From Thermoleophilia bacterium (GTDB lineage Bacteria; Actinomycetota; Thermoleophilia; Gaiellales; JAICJC01): 43,289 nucleotides of DNA. The stretch spans positions 1 through 43,289 of the forward strand of contig JAICJM010000009.1 in assembly GCA_025928435.1 (NCBI GenBank). The letters run 5' to 3'. Shown piece by piece: positions 40,674 through 43,289 of the stretch (positions are counted from its first letter, which is position 1; each line of letters begins with the position of its first letter). The translations under genes and the position numbers were made by a program. The notes under the pieces are model-generated. The model was given only the letters and a program-made list of their open reading frames with translations. It did no database searches and had not been told where the DNA came from.

Positions 40674-41210
40674 GTGGCAGCGGATGTCGGCGAGGCCCGG
40701 TTTCGCCGTGAGCAGCACGACTTCGAGGCGCTCTTCCGTGCCCACCACGCCGAGATCGTGCGCTACCTGGCCGCCCGGCTGGGCTCCCGCGAGGAGGCCG
40801 CCGACGTCGCGTCCGAGGTGTTCATCGAGGCATGGCGGCGCGTGCCGGGGCTGCGCTGGCGGGGCCGGCCCGTGCTGGCGTGGCTCTACCGCGTGGCTGC
40901 CAACATGGCGGCGGACCGGATGACCTCCCGGTCGCGCGAGCCGGTGCCCGCCGCCGAGGCGGTCGAGACGGCGACGCCCGGCGACGAGGCTTCCGCGGTC
41001 ATCGAGCGCGACGCGCTGCGGCGCGCGATCGCGAGCCTGCCGCCCGACCACGCGCTCGCCGTGCATCTGCGCCTCGTCGAGGGGTATCCGTTCGCGGACG
41101 TCGCCCGCGTGATGGGCCGCAGTGTCGGCGCCTGCCAGATGCTCGTGCTGCGCGCCGGCCGGGAGTTGCGCGAGGCGCTCGAGGGGGAGGGCATCCGTGC
41201 GCCGCGCTGA
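40674..41210 (+). CDS. ECF-type RNA polymerase sigma factor
   Basis: The 178-residue protein starts at GTG 40674. Region 2 reads DFEALFRAHHAEIVRYLAAR, EEAADVASEVFIEAWRRVP and PVLAWLYRVAANMAADR. Region 4 reads LRRAIASLPPDHALAVHLRL and GYPFADVARVMGRSVGACQM (the recognition helix). It directs transcription of a stress or envelope regulon. There is no ribosome site; coupling to the upstream gene is likely. It overlaps the anti-sigma gene by 14 nt. Confidence 0.92.
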   Translation: MAADVGEARFRREQHDFEALFRAHHAEIVRYLAARLGSREEAADVASEVFIEAWRRVPGLRWRGRPVLAWLYRVAANMAADRMTSRSREPVPAAEAVETATPGDEASAVIERDALRRAIASLPPDHALAVHLRLVEGYPFADVARVMGRSVGACQMLVLRAGRELREALEGEGIRAPR

Positions 41211-42504
41211 CGAGCGCGCCCTCGCGCGCATGCTCGCGGACGCCCTCGACGGCGGCGAGCCGCCCACCGGCGAGCTGCGCGCGATCGTGCGGGTGCTCGA
41301 GGCGGCGGCCGCGGAGGCCCGCTTCGAGGTCGCGGACGAGGCGACCGAGGGCGCCCTCCGCGCCGCCCGGCCCCATCCGCCGGCACGGCGCCGGCTCTGG
41401 CCGGCGGCCGCCCTGGCCGCGGCGGTCGTCGCGGCCGCCGCCGCCATTCTGCTGGCCGGGCCGTTCGGCTCCCGCCCGCGCGCCGACGTGCAGGCGCAGG
41501 CGCTCGCGGCGCTGGGCGGGCGCGGGACGGTGCTCGAGGTGATCGAGCGGATCATCCCCGGCCCGGGCGGTGGGTTCGCCGCCTCGACCCGCACCGGCTG
41601 GGTCGATCCGGACCGCCGCCGGGCGAAGTGGGTGCAGCGCACCGAGTCCGGCGCCACGGTCGACGAGACGCTCGTCGAGGGCGGCCGCATCACCCGGTAC
41701 GACCCCGCGACGAAGAGCGCGGTCGTCGCCCGCTCCTGCGCCGCGCTCGCGACCGGCTGCGCCGGCGCCGTCGACCCGATCGCGGTCTACCGCCGGGCGC
41801 TGACGCGGTTCGCGGCTGCGGAGACGCAGCGCGTCACGTTCCGGGGCCACCCGGCCTACCGCTTCGCGCTGCCGGTGCAGCGGCTGCCGGACGCCGCTCG
41901 CGTCGCCCAGGTCGTGACCGTCGGCGCACGCACGCTCCTCCCCGAGCGGATCGAGTGGCGCGTCCGCCGCCCCGGGGGCCGTCCCCGGATCGAGGCGGTC
42001 ATCGACATCCGCGAGGTGCAGGTGACGCCGCGCACGGAGGTGCCCGAGGGCACGTTCACGATCGCCCTGCCGCTGCATACACGGATCACCGAGCTGCAGG
42101 GGCGGGGACGGCCGGTGCGCCTCCTCGCCGTCCGCCGCATCGGCCTGGCCCGCGCGCGGGCGCTGCGCCCGGCCATCGAGTGGCTCGGCCCGCGCTTCGA
42201 CGGCCACCCGCTCGGCGCGATCGAGCTCCTGCGCTACGGCGACGGGACGGCGGTGCGGCTGCGCTACGGGCCGCTGGCCGTGTGGAACTACGGCCCGGTG
42301 ATCCCGCCGCCGCTCCTCGGGACGGTCGGCGTGCCCCTGAAGCAGTTCCCGGTGGGGTCGCGCACGGCGCGGCTCTACGAGACCGTCGCCGCCGGGCTCG
42401 CGGTCGAGATCGACCGCCCCGGTGGAACGGTCGTCCTCGCCGCCACGACCGCGGGGCCGCCGTTCGCCGCCGTGACGCACCTGCGCCCGATCACGGGTCG
42501 CTGA
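41197..42504 (+). CDS. Membrane-anchored probable anti-sigma factor
   Basis: The 435-residue protein starts at GTG 41197 after GAGGGGGAGG. A cytoplasmic part of about 65 residues (RRADERALARMLADALDGGE) leads to one membrane helix at about 68-90 (LWPAAALAAAVVAAAAAILL) and a long external part of about 340 residues. The cytoplasmic part lacks the HxxxCxxC zinc motif of ZAS anti-sigma factors. The external part (GTVLEVIERIIPGPGGGF, FRGHPAYRFALPVQRLPDAA, IDIREVQVTPRTEVPEGTF) resembles LolA/RseB-like lipid-binding folds only vaguely. Anti-sigma function is inferred from order and topology. The 3' end overlaps leuS by 14 nt in convergent orientation. Confidence 0.72.
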   Translation: MRRADERALARMLADALDGGEPPTGELRAIVRVLEAAAAEARFEVADEATEGALRAARPHPPARRRLWPAAALAAAVVAAAAAILLAGPFGSRPRADVQAQALAALGGRGTVLEVIERIIPGPGGGFAASTRTGWVDPDRRRAKWVQRTESGATVDETLVEGGRITRYDPATKSAVVARSCAALATGCAGAVDPIAVYRRALTRFAAAETQRVTFRGHPAYRFALPVQRLPDAARVAQVVTVGARTLLPERIEWRVRRPGGRPRIEAVIDIREVQVTPRTEVPEGTFTIALPLHTRITELQGRGRPVRLLAVRRIGLARARALRPAIEWLGPRFDGHPLGAIELLRYGDGTAVRLRYGPLAVWNYGPVIPPPLLGTVGVPLKQFPVGSRTARLYETVAAGLAVEIDRPGGTVVLAATTAGPPFAAVTHLRPITGR

Positions 42505-43289
42505 CGAGGCTGACCAGCCGCCCCGGCACGACGATCACGCGGCCGGGAGTCCCGCCGTTCAGGTGGCGGGCGACGCCCGGGTGGGCGAGCGCCGCCGCGC
42601 GGATCTCGTCCTCGGCCGCGCCGGCGGGCAGCTCGATCTCGCCGCGCACCCGCCCGTTCACCTGCACCGCCAGTCGCTGCACGGGTTCGGCGGCCAGCCT
42701 TGGATCGGCCGCCGGCCAGGGCGCGGCCGTCGCCCGCCCGGGCCGGCCCAGCGCCCCGGTCCACAGCTCGTCCGCCAGGTGCGGCGCGAACGGCGCCAGC
42801 AGCAGGATCAGCGCTTCGGCGGCGTCGGCGACCGCCGCCGAACCGGGCGCCTCCCGCGCCGCGGCGGCGGCGGCCCCCTGAAGCGTCATCAGCTCGGCGA
42901 CGGCGGCGTTGAAGCGGAAGTCCTCGACCGCCGCCGTCACCGCCTCGATCGCCCGGTGCGTCGCCCGCCGCAGCCCTGCGTCGCCGTCGGGCTGGGCGGC
43001 GGCGGTCGCAGGAGCGGCCGCGACCGCCCTGATCAGCCGGTGCACGCGGCCCAGGGACCGGCCCGCGGCGGCGACGCCGTCCGGGTCGTAGCGCATGTCG
43101 TCCGCGAACGGCGCGGCGAAGCAGATGTAGATCCGCAGGGCATCTGCGCCGTGGCGTGCGATCACCTCCTCGGGCGTGACGACGTTCCCGCGCGACTTCG
43201 ACATCCGCACCCAGCGCCACTCGAGCTCGCCGGCGCCGAACCCGGCCGCCTCGTCGGGCGAGAGCGCGCGGAAGCGGCGCCCCGACGGG
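42491..43289 (-). CDS. leuS: Leucyl-tRNA synthetase, C-terminal part (5' part beyond the window)
   Basis: Reading the minus strand from the window end gives PSGRRFRALSPDEAAGFGAG, then ELEWRWVRMSKSRGNVVTPE with the KMSKS-type ATP loop (here RMSKS). GADALRIYICFAAPFADDMR follows, then the anticodon-binding helices and the C-terminal domain (VQRLAVQVNGRVRGEIELPA, GRVIVVPGRLVSLVSDP). This order is that of class I LeuRS, which charges tRNA-Leu. About 266 residues are visible of an expected 800-850. The final 14 nt overlap the convergent anti-sigma gene. Confidence 0.9.
   Translation of the reverse strand, partial: PSGRRFRALSPDEAAGFGAGELEWRWVRMSKSRGNVVTPEEVIARHGADALRIYICFAAPFADDMRYDPDGVAAAGRSLGRVHRLIRAVAAAPATAAAQPDGDAGLRRATHRAIEAVTAAVEDFRFNAAVAELMTLQGAAAAAAREAPGSAAVADAAEALILLLAPFAPHLADELWTGALGRPGRATAAPWPAADPRLAAEPVQRLAVQVNGRVRGEIELPAGAAEDEIRAAALAHPGVARHLNGGTPGRVIVVPGRLVSLVSDP

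Noticed and set aside
41122..41196. Earlier in-frame start for the anti-sigma gene
   Set aside because: It would overlap the sigma factor recognition helix by about 90 nt; GTG 41197 has a good ribosome site and usual overlap.

Overview
The window is about 43 kb of very GC-rich, gene-dense DNA with many 1-8 nt gene overlaps and frequent GTG/TTG starts. A DUF3052 protein, an actinobacterial-style response regulator/kinase pair, an ECF sigma/anti-sigma pair and the three-part PurS/PurQ/small-PurL enzyme point to Actinomycetota. The overall look (compact purine cluster, sarcosine-oxidase-like operon with a type III glutamine synthetase) resembles Thermoleophilia/Gaiellales-type soil bacteria. That placement is inference; no rRNA gene or complete marker set is present.

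Layout. 1-4441: a partial acyl-CoA dehydrogenase (minus), a GAF/PucR-type regulator (plus) and a DEAD-box RNA helicase (minus). 4573-13710: a one-carbon block. It holds a type III glutamine synthetase/gamma-glutamylmethylamide synthetase-like gene, an 18-codon remnant that looks like the start of a class II glutamine amidotransferase, soxD-soxA-soxG-soxB (sarcosine oxidase/N-methylglutamate dehydrogenase-like), fhs and fchA. A possibly structured 197-nt element lies between soxB and fhs. 13711-15704: small membrane ORFs, palindromic repeats and a lower-GC toxin-antitoxin-like pair (MerR-DUF433 with a DUF5615 PIN-like protein). 15849-22720: a response regulator/kinase/lipoprotein operon, a cNMP-CBS-DUF294 protein, an APC permease and a UspA-like protein. 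22756-36575: purD, purE, then purB-C-S-Q-L-F-M-N-H, interrupted by a minus-strand secreted propeller-like gene. 36580-43289: VOC protein, methyltransferase, MarR regulator with a divergent ArsB/NhaD-like permease, DUF3052 protein, an exported protein with ECF sigma and anti-sigma factors, and the 3' part of leuS.

How the genes fit together. The Sox-like flavoenzyme should oxidise an N-methyl amino acid and load the methyl carbon onto tetrahydrofolate as methylene-THF. FchA and Fhs connect methenyl-, formyl-THF and formate. 10-formyl-THF is the donor for PurN and PurH in the purine cluster some 20 kb away.

The most unusual items are: the amidotransferase remnant fused in frame (through one stop codon) ahead of soxD; the candidate structured leader of fhs; a leader with mutually exclusive pairings over the glutamine synthetase ribosome site; a partly duplicated fhs tail that supplies the start of fchA; two extra predicted [2Fe-2S] sites in the SoxA-like subunit; a toxin gene whose conserved first strand lies upstream of its only start codon; and dispersed GGGGACAGTCCCC-type palindromes between genes. 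No tRNA, rRNA, CRISPR array, transposase gene or replication origin was seen.
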